Virus record (IMG/VR): IMGVR_UViG_3300026533_000008
Coordinates: 1-42,703 of that record
Direction: 5' to 3' (one strand)
DNA: 42,703 nt
DNA from: a virus
The first letter of the stretch is position 1. Each line of letters begins with the position of its first letter. This document shows, piece after piece, positions 7,770 to 16,473 of the stretch. The translations under genes and the position numbers were made by a program. The notes beneath the pieces were generated by a model. That model was not told where the DNA came from. It ran no database searches and saw nothing but the letters and a program-made list of their open reading frames with translations.

Positions 7770-8555
7770 ATGGCTATAGCATTAATAGACGCAGATAGTT
7801 TTCTGTATAGATGTGGGTTCGCCCTAGAGGAAGAGTTAGATGATGGTACATTCTTTGTAGACTTTGATAACGCTAAAGATTACCTAGATGGGTTTATTGA
7901 TGGTGTATTGTTTAATACAGACTGTGATGACTATGAACTATGGCTTACAGGTAAAGATAACTTTAGATACAAAGTAGCTTCAGACACCTTACCAGATGCC
8001 TATAAATACAATAGGAAAGACTCTAGGAAACCTGATAAGTTTGATGAGATGTGGAACTACTTAGTGAAAGTACATAAAGCTAAGGTAACACCCTTCTGTG
8101 AAGCAGATGACGTTTCGGTTACTAAGAAGACCGAAACTCCTAACGAATATATATTATGTGCTATTGATAAGGATGTATTGTATCAATCAGAAGGTACACA
8201 TTATAATTATGGTAAGGATGAATGGGTTACAGTATCGTTGGAAGAAAGTATATACTATGCTTACTTACAGACTCTTACAGGTGATGTTACAGATGGATAC
8301 AAAGGTTGTAAGAACATAGGGCCTGTTAAGGCTAAGAAGCTCCTAGGAGAGCCTGGAGAGTTTAATGAACGTCAACTATGGGCTAGAGTCTTAAAGGCTT
8401 ACAGAGCTGCTAAGATGCCTAAAGACTATGCACTTGCTACTATGAGATTAGCACAGATGCACCAACTAAAGAGAGATACCAAAGGTAAACTTAAACTTAA
8501 CCTTTGGACTCCACCAAGCAAAGGAGAATGTATGATAGATGCATTACCATTTTAA
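7770..8555 (+). CDS. 5'-3' exonuclease, FEN family (T7 gp6-like)
   Basis: Removes primers and degrades host DNA in T7-type phages. The 261-aa protein has the FEN nuclease landmarks: Asp7 and Asp9 at the N-terminus (LIDADSF), the central acidic cluster CEADD at 110-114, DKD at 133-135, and a helix-hairpin-helix-type DNA-binding segment GDVTDGYKGCKNIGP at about 170-185 with the family Asp residues. The second part of the usual EADDxA motif reads EADDVSVTKK, slightly unusual. T7 also has its exonuclease gene after the polymerase. The gene is preceded by AAAGGA and its stop overlaps the following small Cys-rich gene (TAATG). Confidence 0.9.
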   Translation: MAIALIDADSFLYRCGFALEEELDDGTFFVDFDNAKDYLDGFIDGVLFNTDCDDYELWLTGKDNFRYKVASDTLPDAYKYNRKDSRKPDKFDEMWNYLVKVHKAKVTPFCEADDVSVTKKTETPNEYILCAIDKDVLYQSEGTHYNYGKDEWVTVSLEESIYYAYLQTLTGDVTDGYKGCKNIGPVKAKKLLGEPGEFNERQLWARVLKAYRAAKMPKDYALATMRLAQMHQLKRDTKGKLKLNLWTPPSKGECMIDALPF

Positions 8556-8650
8556 TGAGAGTCTTATGTAGACTATGTGGTCAAGAGAAACCAGGTAATT
8601 GGTATACATTGATATGTGATGATTGTAATAAAAAGATAAACCCTCTGTAA
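8555..8650 (+). CDS. Tiny zinc-ribbon-like protein, 31 aa
   Basis: A 31-residue frame begins in the TAATG that ends the exonuclease gene. It contains two CxxC pairs (CRLC near residue 5 and CDDC near residue 21) separated by 12 residues, enough to bind one zinc ion. Its last codons form the left arm of the terminator at 8638-8684. Its function is unknown. The cysteine spacing and stop/start overlap argue that it is real rather than a chance frame. Confidence 0.55.
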   Translation: MRVLCRLCGQEKPGNWYTLICDDCNKKINPL

Positions 8651-8684
8651 CTCCCGATAACTTGGGGGCTGCAGGGGGTTTTCT
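8638..8684 (+). terminator. Hairpin terminator after the replication operon
   Basis: The arms AAACCCTCTG (8638-8647) and CAGGGGGTTT (8672-8681) pair fully if one U-G is allowed. An inner stem CTCCC/GGGGG lies within the loop. The outer stem runs into TTTT. It overlaps the end of the 31-aa gene and sits just before promoter P1 at 8695, so it insulates the replication operon from the structural operon. Confidence 0.75.
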
Positions 8685-8694
8685 GCATTAGACT

Positions 8695-8707
8695 GGACAT
8701 ATTAGGA
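8695..8707 (+). promoter_or_regulatory. Phage RNA polymerase promoter P1 (structural genes)
   Basis: The 13-base core GGACATATTAGGA occurs identically at four places, always on the + strand and always at a gene-block boundary. By analogy with T7-type promoters (TATAGGG) the last part, TATTAGGA, would hold the transcription start at the first G of AGGA. This copy directly follows a terminator and precedes the structural genes. It shares the upstream bases TTAGA-T with P2. Confidence 0.8.
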
Positions 8708-8962
8708 AAAAGAATGGATAGAGAAGGTTAAAGTATATAAAGACTCTTTAAGACTCTTAAGGAGATTCTTCATTATGAAGCAACCTTAACTACCTTAAAC
8801 ATTCCTTTATGATTAACATCGAGCTTTCATGTATCGCTGTTAGGATTATACAAACAAGGCTAGAAAAGTACAGAGTTTCTGTAGTCTCTCTCAGGTTAAC
8901 TAAAGACTGATTGATAAAACTACTATAATATAATAATAACATACCCTTATAAGGAAATAATA
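8708..8962 (+). other. Long leader between P1 and the first structural-region gene
   Basis: No gene is supported here (the gene-free stretch is 8651-8962). It holds a five-codon frame (MDREG) directly after P1 at 8713, a direct repeat AAGACTCTT at about 8741 and 8752, a perfect hairpin TACAGA-GTT-TCTGTA around 8870, and the 18-base element TGTATCGCTGTTAGGATT at 8830-8847 that returns at 31491-31508. A TATAAT at about 8923 has no good -35 partner. AAGGA upstream of 8963 serves the next gene. Confidence 0.6.
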
Positions 8963-9133
8963 ATGTTAAAACAAATAATACAAGAATTGGATGTATTGTA
9001 TCCAGATAGGTTTAGTCCAGAGACTGACCAATTTAAACAAGGTGAAATCTATGGTGCTATAAGAGTAATCAGATTTTTAAAAGATAAATACTTAGCTGAA
9101 GAGTTTATGGTATTACCGAAAGGAAAGGTGTAA
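8963..9133 (+). CDS. Small hypothetical protein, 56 aa
   Basis: First gene of the structural transcript. ATG 8963 has AAGGA eight bases upstream. The protein is amphipathic helical (LKQIIQELDVLYPDRF, then IYGAIRVIRFLKDKYLAEEF) without Cys or membrane segments. It has no family I recognise. T7-like phages often have one or two small genes of unknown use between the exonuclease and gene 7.3, which is where this one lies. The gp7.3-like gene begins five bases after its stop. Confidence 0.6.
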   Translation: MLKQIIQELDVLYPDRFSPETDQFKQGEIYGAIRVIRFLKDKYLAEEFMVLPKGKV

Positions 9134-9138
9134 GCTCT

Positions 9139-9711
9139 ATGGGTTGGGGAAGTAAATTTAAAAAAGCAGTGAAGAAAACTAAGAAGGTTATTAAGAAAAT
9201 TAATAAACCTATAAAGAAGGTTACTAAATCTGTTAGTAAGCCAGTTAAGAAGGCAGCTAAGAAAACATTACCAAAAGCTGTTGTTAAAGCATCTAGTAAA
9301 GCTGTCAGTGATACTAAGAAAACTGTAAATAAAGCTGTACGTGATACAGAAAAAGAAGGCTCTAGGTTTGTTAAGTCTGCTGGTACTGCTCTAGGTAAAG
9401 CTGGAACAGATATATGGAAGACTGTAGAGAAAGCTGGACAAGATGTTAGAGGCTTAATGAATCCAGTGGGTGATTACTTATGGGATGAAGGTATGGATAA
9501 AGTAAGTGAAGTAGGTGAATCATGGGGTAATACATTAACAGGTGGGCCTAAAGGTATAGATACAACATATGCTGGTGATGCTTATGCAGAACGTACAGCT
9601 AAAGGCCTATTAGCAACTGATGATACACCTACAGGTCTTAAAGGACTTAAAATTAAAAGGAAAGATAAAGATAGTGCTTCTACTAGCCAACGATTATCTA
9701 CTGGAAGGTAG
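9139..9711 (+). CDS. Tail assembly / virion protein, T7 gp7.3-like
   Basis: A 190-aa protein with an extremely Lys-rich N-terminal half built on KK-V/I repeats (KKAVKKTKKVIKK, KPVKKAAKK), closely resembling the start of T7 gp7.3 (MGKKVKKAVKKVTKSVKK), a minor tail protein needed for adsorption. It is longer than T7 gp7.3 (99 aa); the extra part, from about residue 60, is alanine/glycine-rich with GTDIWKTVEKAGQDV. Position directly before the portal matches T7. The basic part may bind DNA or the inner portal surface, which is inference. Confidence 0.72.
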   Translation: MGWGSKFKKAVKKTKKVIKKINKPIKKVTKSVSKPVKKAAKKTLPKAVVKASSKAVSDTKKTVNKAVRDTEKEGSRFVKSAGTALGKAGTDIWKTVEKAGQDVRGLMNPVGDYLWDEGMDKVSEVGESWGNTLTGGPKGIDTTYAGDAYAERTAKGLLATDDTPTGLKGLKIKRKDKDSASTSQRLSTGR

Positions 9712-9717
9712 TATTAG

Positions 9718-11202
9718 ATGGCTAAACAAGAATTAGACCACAAAGGTCTACAGGCAATCTCAACTGTTAAAGCAGCTTATGATACATTAGATAAAGACCG
9801 TATAACAGTAATTGATAAAGCAGTTGACTGTGCTAAGGTTACTATTCCTAGTGTATTAGTTGCTTCATCACATACAGAGCAAACAGCTCTTGTAGATACA
9901 TTCAACTCTATAGGTGCTAGAGCAGTTAACAACCTTAGTAGTAAATTACTATTATCGTTACTACCTCCATCTACACCATTCTTTAGGTTAAACCCTAGTG
10001 ATGATGTATTGGCTGAAGGTGGTACTACAACAGAGATTGAGAAACAACTAGCAGCCCTAGAGTTACGTATTGTCTCTGAAGTAGAACGTAAAGCATATAG
10101 GTCAACAGTATTCGAAGCATTTAAATCTCTAATAGTTACTGGTAATTCTTTACTATTATTAGAAGAAGGTACAATGAGTATGTTCAAACTAGATAGATAT
10201 GTTATTAATAGAGACTTCTCAGGTAATGTGCTTGAGATAATCCTAAAAGAAACTATATCTGGTAGAGAACTACCTGAAGACCAACAAGAAGGTTTAGAAG
10301 CTGATGAACTTAAGAAACCTGTTGATGTATATACACGTTACTATTCAACTGGTAATGGTAACTGGTTAAGTTATCAAGAGATTAAAGATGAGGTTATTGA
10401 AGGTTCTGAAACAACCTTCAAAGATGATACACTACCTGTAATTCCATTAAGATGGTCAAAGATTTCAGGTGAGAACTATGGTCGTGGTATGGTTGAAGCA
10501 TTCCTAGGGGACTTAAGAAGTCTTGAAGGTTTAACACAACTACTATTAGAACATACATCAATAGCTGCAACTACTATCTTTGGTGTAAAACCAGGGAGTG
10601 TATTGTCAGTAAGTGACCTTGAGGGTGCTGAGAATGGTGGTGTTATCATTGGAGACTTAGAGCGTGATGTATCTGTATTAAGAGTCGACAAGGGTTCTGA
10701 TATGCAATTACCGATGCAGATGTCACAAGAGATAACACAGAGAATCTCAATAGCCTTTATGTTACAATCAGGTGCTGTAAGAAACTCTGAGAGAACAACA
10801 GCAGTTGAAGTACAATACTTAGCTAAAGAACTTGAAGATACTCTAGGTGGTATCTATAGTGTAATTAGTCAAGAGTTTCAACTACCATTAGTTAAGTTAA
10901 TACTTAATGATTTAAAATATGACTTAGAAGGTTCAGTAGAGATATCTGTTGTAACTGGTTTAGAGTCTTTAGGTCGTAACAGTGATTTACAGAAACTAAG
11001 AGAATTAAATGCTATGATAGCTGAGGTTAATCCTCAATATCTAACACAGTATCTTAAAGTAGATGAATACTTAAAGAGAATAGCAACCGCAGTAGGTGTA
11101 CAGAATACAGAAGGTCTATTTAGGTCTGATGAAGAAGTACAACAACAACAAGCAGCACAAGCTCAAGCTCAAGCAGCCCCAGACCAACAACAACAAGGAT
11201 AG
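9718..11202 (+). CDS. Portal (head-tail connector) protein, T7 gp8-like
   Basis: Forms the dodecameric ring through which DNA is packaged and ejected. At 494 aa it is near T7 gp8 (536). Family-like segments are visible: LSSKLLLSLLPPSTPFFRL around residue 80, LIVTGNSLLLLE around 140, RWSKISGENYGRGMVEAFLGDL around 245, and RTTAVEVQYLAKELEDTLGGIYS around 365, all typical of Autographiviridae portals. The C-terminus is a low-complexity Gln/Ala tail from about 465. The gene is followed four bases later by a small basic gene and then the scaffold. Confidence 0.95.
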   Translation: MAKQELDHKGLQAISTVKAAYDTLDKDRITVIDKAVDCAKVTIPSVLVASSHTEQTALVDTFNSIGARAVNNLSSKLLLSLLPPSTPFFRLNPSDDVLAEGGTTTEIEKQLAALELRIVSEVERKAYRSTVFEAFKSLIVTGNSLLLLEEGTMSMFKLDRYVINRDFSGNVLEIILKETISGRELPEDQQEGLEADELKKPVDVYTRYYSTGNGNWLSYQEIKDEVIEGSETTFKDDTLPVIPLRWSKISGENYGRGMVEAFLGDLRSLEGLTQLLLEHTSIAATTIFGVKPGSVLSVSDLEGAENGGVIIGDLERDVSVLRVDKGSDMQLPMQMSQEITQRISIAFMLQSGAVRNSERTTAVEVQYLAKELEDTLGGIYSVISQEFQLPLVKLILNDLKYDLEGSVEISVVTGLESLGRNSDLQKLRELNAMIAEVNPQYLTQYLKVDEYLKRIATAVGVQNTEGLFRSDEEVQQQQAAQAQAQAAPDQQQQG

Positions 11203-11205
11203 ATA

Positions 11206-11334
11206 ATGGTAAATGTTAGAAAATTAGTTAAAGATACAGACTATAAACCAAGAGACAAGAAGAAAGAAAATGGTAGTAATACTATTGACTTAACACCAAA
11301 GAAAGTAGTAGCTAAAAAAGCTGCTGCTAAATAG
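11206..11334 (+). CDS. Small basic hypothetical protein, 42 aa
   Basis: A 42-residue, Lys-rich frame between portal and scaffold. It begins MVNVRKLVKDTDYKP and ends in a Lys/Ala run (KKVVAKKAAAK). It starts four bases after the portal stop, with AAGGA immediately upstream (11196-11200), and stops 23 bases before the scaffold start. The composition is like other small virion-associated or DNA-binding peptides, but no family is recognised. Confidence 0.6.
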   Translation: MVNVRKLVKDTDYKPRDKKKENGSNTIDLTPKKVVAKKAAAK

Positions 11335-11357
11335 TAATAACACCGTAGGAGGATACA

Positions 11358-12179
11358 ATGGAAGACATACAACAAGAACAACAATTAACAGAACATGACC
11401 AAGCAATGGTAGATTTAGTAGATAATAAAGCAGCTGCAGCTAATGGGCAAGCAAACCCAGATGAAGCTCCAGAATATGTAGAGCCTACAGAACCTATACC
11501 ATTACCTGAGAAGTTCAAATCACAAGAAGATTTAATCAAAGCATACAATGCACTTGAACAGAAACTTCACAGTAACCAGTCAGAATCTGAACCAGAACTC
11601 GAGGCTTCAACAGAGGATGTTCACGAACAACCTGAAGCGACAACGGACAATTCTAGTAAAGATACGGATGAAGTTACAGTAGATGTTAATACAATAGTTG
11701 ATAGTATTGTTAGTGGTAATACTGAAGTAACACCTGAGATGAAGGACGCTTTAATAGCTGGTGGTATGACAGAGGCTACAATCGAATCATTGATTAATGT
11801 TGGTAATGTAAAGGTTACTGAGATTAAGAATGATTTGTATTCTACTGTAGGTGGTGAAGAGTCTTATGATTCTTTAATGGAACAAGCTGGGGATGTATTA
11901 TCAGATGATGAGATTGACTCATATAACGAGGTATTATCTTCAGGAAACCTTGGAGCTATGAAGTTAGCTTTAAGAGGCCTAGCAGCTGCTGTAAACCCTT
12001 CAGGAGATACACAGCAATACACTAGACCAGTAAGAGGTTCGAGCACTCCACAAGCTCCACAGGGTAAATCATTCGATGATAAAGGGGAGATGTTTAAAGC
12101 AATGAATAACAAGCTTTATGGCAAAGACCCAAGTTATACTAGAATGGTAGAGAATAAAATAGCAATGAGTAACTTCTAG
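11358..12179 (+). CDS. Capsid assembly scaffold protein, T7 gp9-like
   Basis: A 273-aa acidic protein directly before the capsid gene, as in T7 (gp9, 307 aa). It begins with a Gln/Glu-rich disordered stretch, has PIPLPEKFKSQEDLIKAYNALEQKL near residues 48-72 (a signature-like scaffold motif), a long acidic linker, and a C-terminal helical and basic end (KMFKAMNNKLYGKDPSYTRMV type). Scaffold proteins guide procapsid shell formation and leave before DNA packaging. Translation is supported by AGGAGG at 11347-11352. Confidence 0.93.
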   Translation: MEDIQQEQQLTEHDQAMVDLVDNKAAAANGQANPDEAPEYVEPTEPIPLPEKFKSQEDLIKAYNALEQKLHSNQSESEPELEASTEDVHEQPEATTDNSSKDTDEVTVDVNTIVDSIVSGNTEVTPEMKDALIAGGMTEATIESLINVGNVKVTEIKNDLYSTVGGEESYDSLMEQAGDVLSDDEIDSYNEVLSSGNLGAMKLALRGLAAAVNPSGDTQQYTRPVRGSSTPQAPQGKSFDDKGEMFKAMNNKLYGKDPSYTRMVENKIAMSNF

Positions 12180-12240
12180 GTAGTCTATACCTCGAGGTTT
12201 ATAACTTAAAATAGACACAATATAAAACAGGAAAACAAAC

Positions 12241-13185
12241 ATGGCAATTACTAACGTAGGTGTATTAACAAAAGACGGAGCAGGTGATTCAAAAGCACTA
12301 GCATTAAAGATTTATTCAGGTGAAGTATTAAACGCATTTGACAAAAAGAACTTAGCATTAGATTTAATTAAAGTTAGAACAATAGCTTCTGGTTCAAGTT
12401 CTCAATTCCCAGTTACAGGAAACATTGCTGATACTTCAGTTGCTACACATACTCCAGGTGCTGATGTATCTACAACAGATATGTTAGTGTCTGAAAGATT
12501 AATTGCAATCGAAGACTTACAATATGTATCAACATTCGTAGATAACTATGAAGAAAAGATGGCACACTTTGAAGTTAGAGGTGAGTTAGCTAAGAGAAGT
12601 GGTGAGTCACTAGCTACTAAGATTGATAAACAAGCATTTGGTGTTGTATTAGCTGCAACTCAAGCTACAGGTGTTGCTAATCAACCTAATGGTTCTGAAG
12701 TAAACAATGATGTTATTGAAACTGGAGCTACTTCTGAAGAGAAGGGTGATGCTATTATGGCTTCTATCTTTGCTGCTGTATCTATCTTAGATGGTAACGA
12801 TGTTACTGGTGATAAGATTTTCATTACTAACCCAACTAACTACTACAATATTGTACAATCTCAAAAAGTTATTAACAGAGATTTCAATGGTGGTGATAAT
12901 GGTAGTATTGCTAAAGGTAATGTTATCGAAGTTGCTGGTGTTAAGATTATGATGTCTAACCACATGGGACAAGGTACTGCTGTAGATGTAGGTGGAGTTA
13001 ATAAGAAACTTCAAGGTTTACTATTCACACAAGATTGTGCTGGTGTAGTTAAGCTTATGGACGTTGCTTCTGAGTCTAACTATATTCCTGAGAAACTAGG
13101 AACATTAATGACAAGTTCATATGCTCTTGGTATGGGAATATTAAACCCAGGTGCAAGTGTTGCTATATGTGGCGGAGACGCTTAA
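12241..13185 (+). CDS. Major capsid protein, T7 gp10-like
   Basis: A 314-aa HK97-fold shell protein (T7 gp10A is 345). Recognisable segments are the start MAITNVGVLTKDGAGDSKALALKIYSG-like head, SSSQFPVTG near residue 52, DLQYVSTFVDNYEEKMAHFEVR near 95-120, and the C-terminal IPEKLGTLMTSSYALGMG. Codon use looks strongly biased to A/T-ending common codons, as expected for the most abundant protein. No second frame for a 10B-type frameshift is apparent. A near-perfect terminator follows the stop, so this gene would be favoured in transcript abundance. Confidence 0.96.
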   Translation: MAITNVGVLTKDGAGDSKALALKIYSGEVLNAFDKKNLALDLIKVRTIASGSSSQFPVTGNIADTSVATHTPGADVSTTDMLVSERLIAIEDLQYVSTFVDNYEEKMAHFEVRGELAKRSGESLATKIDKQAFGVVLAATQATGVANQPNGSEVNNDVIETGATSEEKGDAIMASIFAAVSILDGNDVTGDKIFITNPTNYYNIVQSQKVINRDFNGGDNGSIAKGNVIEVAGVKIMMSNHMGQGTAVDVGGVNKKLQGLLFTQDCAGVVKLMDVASESNYIPEKLGTLMTSSYALGMGILNPGASVAICGGDA

Positions 13186-13203
13186 TAGTTAAGCATTAAA
13201 ATA

Positions 13204-13240
13204 AGGTAATCTCTTTAATTAGAGGTTGCCTATTTTTTTC
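13204..13240 (+). terminator. Strong terminator after the capsid gene (T-phi equivalent)
   Basis: The arms AGGTAATCTC (13204-13213) and GAGGTTGCCT (13222-13231) form an uninterrupted 10-pair stem with two wobble pairs and an eight-base loop, followed by ATTTTTTTC. T7 has its class III terminator in the same place, directly after gene 10. Partial termination here would give less tail than capsid transcript. Confidence 0.9.
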
Positions 13241-13266
13241 TGTTTAGTTTTAAACGCTAAATAAGA

Positions 13267-13281
13267 TTAAATAGAGGAAAT
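13267..13281 (+). repeat. Duplicated translation-initiation leader, copy 1 (before HNH gene)
   Basis: TTAAATAGAGGAAAT here recurs exactly at 13688-13702 before the tail tubular A gene. Each copy carries the GAGGA ribosome binding site of the gene behind it. The two copies bracket the HNH gene, as if the cassette brought or duplicated the leader when it inserted. Confidence 0.85.
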
Positions 13282-13284
13282 TAT

Positions 13285-13686
13285 ATGTTAAGAAAATGTA
13301 GAGTATGTAGCTTAGAGGCTGAAGATGAAGGAGAGTTAGTTCTATTCTATAAGGATAAAACTTGTAAATATGACAGAGATAACATCTGTAAGCCTTGTGC
13401 TAATATACAGAGAGCTAAGGCTAATATATTACGCCAGGAGAGATATCAATGGGAAGCCATACAGTCACTAGGTGGTAGTTGTGAGGGCTGTGGTAAAGTA
13501 GTCACTAAGGATACTATGGTGTGTTTTGATTTCCATCATACACAAGATAATAAGAGAGAGGGTGAGCTTACTATGTCCCACATAATACAGAGAAACTCTC
13601 TTAGTATTATTCTTAAAGAAGCCACAAAGTGTATTTTGTTTTGTGCGTGTTGTCATAGACTTCACCATAAGAAATACGGATATTAA
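13285..13686 (+). CDS. HNH endonuclease (copy 3), between capsid and tail genes
   Basis: A 133-aa protein with the same CRVC...CKPC N-terminal head as the nucleases at 3306 and 5427 but a different HNH core: CEGCG, FDFHHTQ (candidate catalytic HH), then CACCHRLHHKK near the C-terminus. This belongs to a different HNH subgroup from the endonuclease VII-like pair. It is probably a free-standing homing endonuclease. It lies between the terminator and gene 11, and only its own leader repeat separates it from the terminator, so its expression depends on read-through. Confidence 0.85.
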   Translation: MLRKCRVCSLEAEDEGELVLFYKDKTCKYDRDNICKPCANIQRAKANILRQERYQWEAIQSLGGSCEGCGKVVTKDTMVCFDFHHTQDNKREGELTMSHIIQRNSLSIILKEATKCILFCACCHRLHHKKYGY

Positions 13687-13687
13687 T

Positions 13688-13702
13688 TTAAATAGAGGAA
13701 AT
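13688..13702 (+). repeat. Duplicated translation-initiation leader, copy 2 (before tail tubular A)
   Basis: Second exact copy of TTAAATAGAGGAAAT (first at 13267-13281). It provides the GAGGA for the gene at 13708. Confidence 0.85.
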
Positions 13703-13707
13703 ACAAT

Positions 13708-14283
13708 ATGGAATTATACGTAGGTATTAATAAGCTGTTAACAGCGATAGGTGAAACTACAATAGATGTAGATTTCAGTTTAGAGAATGCAGACCCAGCT
13801 AGTGATGTGGGTAGAGCTAAGGCGTTGCTTGAGGCAACAAATAGAACAGTACAGTTACAAGGGTGGTATTTTAATAAAAGTAAAGATATTACATTCGTAC
13901 CGGATACAGAAGGATACATAGCATTAGGTACACATATTCTATCTGTAATAGGTACAACAGGTAACTACATTGAGAAAGACCACAAGTTATTTGATGTAAC
14001 TGCTTATAGTTTTGTATTTGATAAACCAGTACACTGTGATATAATTACTTTAGTTCCTTTTGATGATGTACCAGCAACAGTAGTTGAGTGGGTTGTTAGA
14101 GAAGCAGCTGTAGAGTTCTATAATAACGTTGTAGGTGATACAACAGAACTAGCACAACTTAAGGAAGCAGCACAGAGAACATATGTATTAGTACAGAAGG
14201 AAGAGAACTTACATACTAAAGCTAACTTAATTAGTGGTTCTAGGGTTGTATCAAGAAACAGATTACCAACAGGAATTAGGTAA
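13708..14283 (+). CDS. Tail tubular protein A, T7 gp11-like
   Basis: The 191-aa adaptor that connects the portal to the tail nozzle (T7 gp11, 196 aa). Family-like segments are INKLLTAIGETTIDVDFSLENADPASDVGRAKALLEATNRTVQ-type text at residues 6-50, followed by GWYFNKSKDITFVPDTEGYI and a C-terminal helix-rich part with WVVREAAVEFYNNVVGD. The length, position and start of the domain all match. Start at ATG 13708 is supported by GAGGA in the duplicated leader. The tail tubular B gene follows after five bases. Confidence 0.94.
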   Translation: MELYVGINKLLTAIGETTIDVDFSLENADPASDVGRAKALLEATNRTVQLQGWYFNKSKDITFVPDTEGYIALGTHILSVIGTTGNYIEKDHKLFDVTAYSFVFDKPVHCDIITLVPFDDVPATVVEWVVREAAVEFYNNVVGDTTELAQLKEAAQRTYVLVQKEENLHTKANLISGSRVVSRNRLPTGIR

Positions 14284-14288
14284 GTCCT

Positions 14289-16448
14289 ATGGCTGGTATT
14301 ATTAATGAAAATATCCCAGGGTTCTTTGGTGGTATATCACAACAACAAGATGACTTAAGAAGAAATGACCAAGTTGAAGAGATGTTAAATTGTATGACTA
14401 CTATTACTGATGGTACAATACGTAGACCTAGAGTTCAATCAGATGGTGTATTTACCCATAATGACTCTGGTGAAGTACTTAAGAGTTTCTACTATAGACG
14501 TGATGATAATGAACAATACATCATATCTGTTGTAGAGTCCTTAGGTGCTTTAGTTATCTCTAGGGCTGATGGAAGCTCTACGGTAACTGTTGATGTACCT
14601 CAGGATGTTAAAGATTACTTAGCAACACCTGATGTTACTACAAATATTAAAGCTATAACACTTAGTGATGTTACTTATATTGTAAATACAACAAAGGTAG
14701 TAGGTACTGAGTTAGTAGCACCAAGTACTATGGATTTAGATGATGCATATAGTTATGATGTAACTACATTCCACGAAGCTAAGATGGATTCTATAGGATA
14801 TGTATGGTTATCTAGGAGTTCTATGGATGCAACTAGTGATGATACAAAATATACATATAGTGTTATAGTTGATGGAACTACTTATAGTGCTACTGATTCA
14901 CATTCTGATGAGGCTGCTAAGACTATAAGTACAAATATAAATAATGTAGATGGATGGCACAGTACTTACTCTGGTAGTATGTTGTATATTAACAAAGATG
15001 ATTACAGTTCTGATTGGACATTAAGTTACTCAGATAACTTTGGTAATGGTGCTGGGTATGTATGGAAAGGTACATCTACTGCTTTACAGAGATTACCAGC
15101 TGTTATGCCTTGGGATAATGTATTAGTTGAGATAGATGGTGACGGTGATAATCAGTTCACTAAGTATTATGTTAAGTACCATAAAGGTTCTTGGTTAGAA
15201 TACACTAACAACTATGTATATACTGTAAGAACTGATGGTTACTATGATAGACAATTGCCTAAGTTTACTAACTTACCTATAGAGCTACGTAGTGAGGCTG
15301 TGGATACTTTTGTAGCTTCAACTACTAAGACTAAGCATAAGGTTAAACCTAGGCTTAAAGGTAATGAGGATAACGCTAAAGACCCTAGTTTTGTAGGTAA
15401 TACAATACAGAGTATATTATTTGCATCTAATAGGTTGGTATTGTTAACAGCAGATGCTATGTGTCTTAGTGCTATTGATGATTTCTGGAACTTCTATCCT
15501 AGTACACTTTTAGGTGTTAAGGCTAGTGATAGGATTGATATTACAATCGCCTCTGATAGAGCATTAACTATTTATGATGGTTTAGTATATAGAGGTGGTA
15601 TTTTATTACAAACAAGTGAAGGACAGTATCTTCTTAATACATCAAGAGGTATAGCTCCTACAACTCTATCAGTTGATAAGTTATCAGTATATGAATACAA
15701 CAAACTTGGTGGTGGTGTATATGATGGTAATAGTGTTATATTCTCTAGTAATGCTGGTGAGTATACAACATTATATCGTTATGTATCAGAGGATTTAAAT
15801 ACAGAGAACAAAGGTATTAACCTTACTCTACAGATTCCTTCGTATATACCTAAGGATATTATACAGATTGTATCACACCCTCAAGAAGGGTTACTATTCC
15901 TATTAGCTAAAAACTCTAATAAGGTTTATGTATACAAAGAGGTTAAAGATAATGATGACATACTACAGGCTGCATGGTTTACTTGGGATTTCACAGAACT
16001 CCTAGGAATAAAAACAGCTTCTCTGGTTGGTTTAATGTCCCATGAGAATAGATTGTATTTAATTTTACGTACTGCTAATGATACTGTATATTATCCAATA
16101 GAGTTAAGTCTAGGGGCTATAGGTAGTGACTATGTTTACAAAGACTTAGAGACTATAGATTATCTTAGTGAGATTAAGCTTAGTAAATGGAGACCTAGAG
16201 ATGGTCAAGATGTACAGATACCTAGAGGTAGACTTCAGGTTCGTACAGCTAAGTTATCAGCTTCTGGGGATAGTATGTTACGTATCGAGAGACCCTCGAG
16301 AAATACAATAAAAGATTATACAGTACAGAAAGATATGAGATTAAGTATCCTTGCAGATAGTGAAGATTTAAAGCTTAGTATCAGGTCTATAGGTGATAAG
16401 GCTTTCAAGGTTAATACAATAAACTTTGAAGGTACTTATAAGAAATAA
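14289..16448 (+). CDS. Tail tubular protein B (nozzle), T7 gp12-like
   Basis: The 719-aa nozzle protein that forms the distal tail and docks the fibres (T7 gp12, 794 aa). The N-terminus reads NIPGFFGGISQQQDDLRRNDQVEEMLNC-like, the classic gp12 opening, and TRPVVQ-type beta segments follow. It is rich in beta structure with few cysteines, and the C-terminal part contains IEL-type strands (LSKWRPRDGQDVQIPRGRLQVR). It follows gp11 directly and is followed by the fibre genes. Confidence 0.94.
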   Translation: MAGIINENIPGFFGGISQQQDDLRRNDQVEEMLNCMTTITDGTIRRPRVQSDGVFTHNDSGEVLKSFYYRRDDNEQYIISVVESLGALVISRADGSSTVTVDVPQDVKDYLATPDVTTNIKAITLSDVTYIVNTTKVVGTELVAPSTMDLDDAYSYDVTTFHEAKMDSIGYVWLSRSSMDATSDDTKYTYSVIVDGTTYSATDSHSDEAAKTISTNINNVDGWHSTYSGSMLYINKDDYSSDWTLSYSDNFGNGAGYVWKGTSTALQRLPAVMPWDNVLVEIDGDGDNQFTKYYVKYHKGSWLEYTNNYVYTVRTDGYYDRQLPKFTNLPIELRSEAVDTFVASTTKTKHKVKPRLKGNEDNAKDPSFVGNTIQSILFASNRLVLLTADAMCLSAIDDFWNFYPSTLLGVKASDRIDITIASDRALTIYDGLVYRGGILLQTSEGQYLLNTSRGIAPTTLSVDKLSVYEYNKLGGGVYDGNSVIFSSNAGEYTTLYRYVSEDLNTENKGINLTLQIPSYIPKDIIQIVSHPQEGLLFLLAKNSNKVYVYKEVKDNDDILQAAWFTWDFTELLGIKTASLVGLMSHENRLYLILRTANDTVYYPIELSLGAIGSDYVYKDLETIDYLSEIKLSKWRPRDGQDVQIPRGRLQVRTAKLSASGDSMLRIERPSRNTIKDYTVQKDMRLSILADSEDLKLSIRSIGDKAFKVNTINFEGTYKK

Positions 16449-16473
16449 TAATAATTAAATAAGGAGATTATTA

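Noticed and set aside
8915-8935. TATAAT in the P1 leader as a host promoter
   Set aside because: No -35 box at suitable distance and no extended -10; AT-rich chance is likely.
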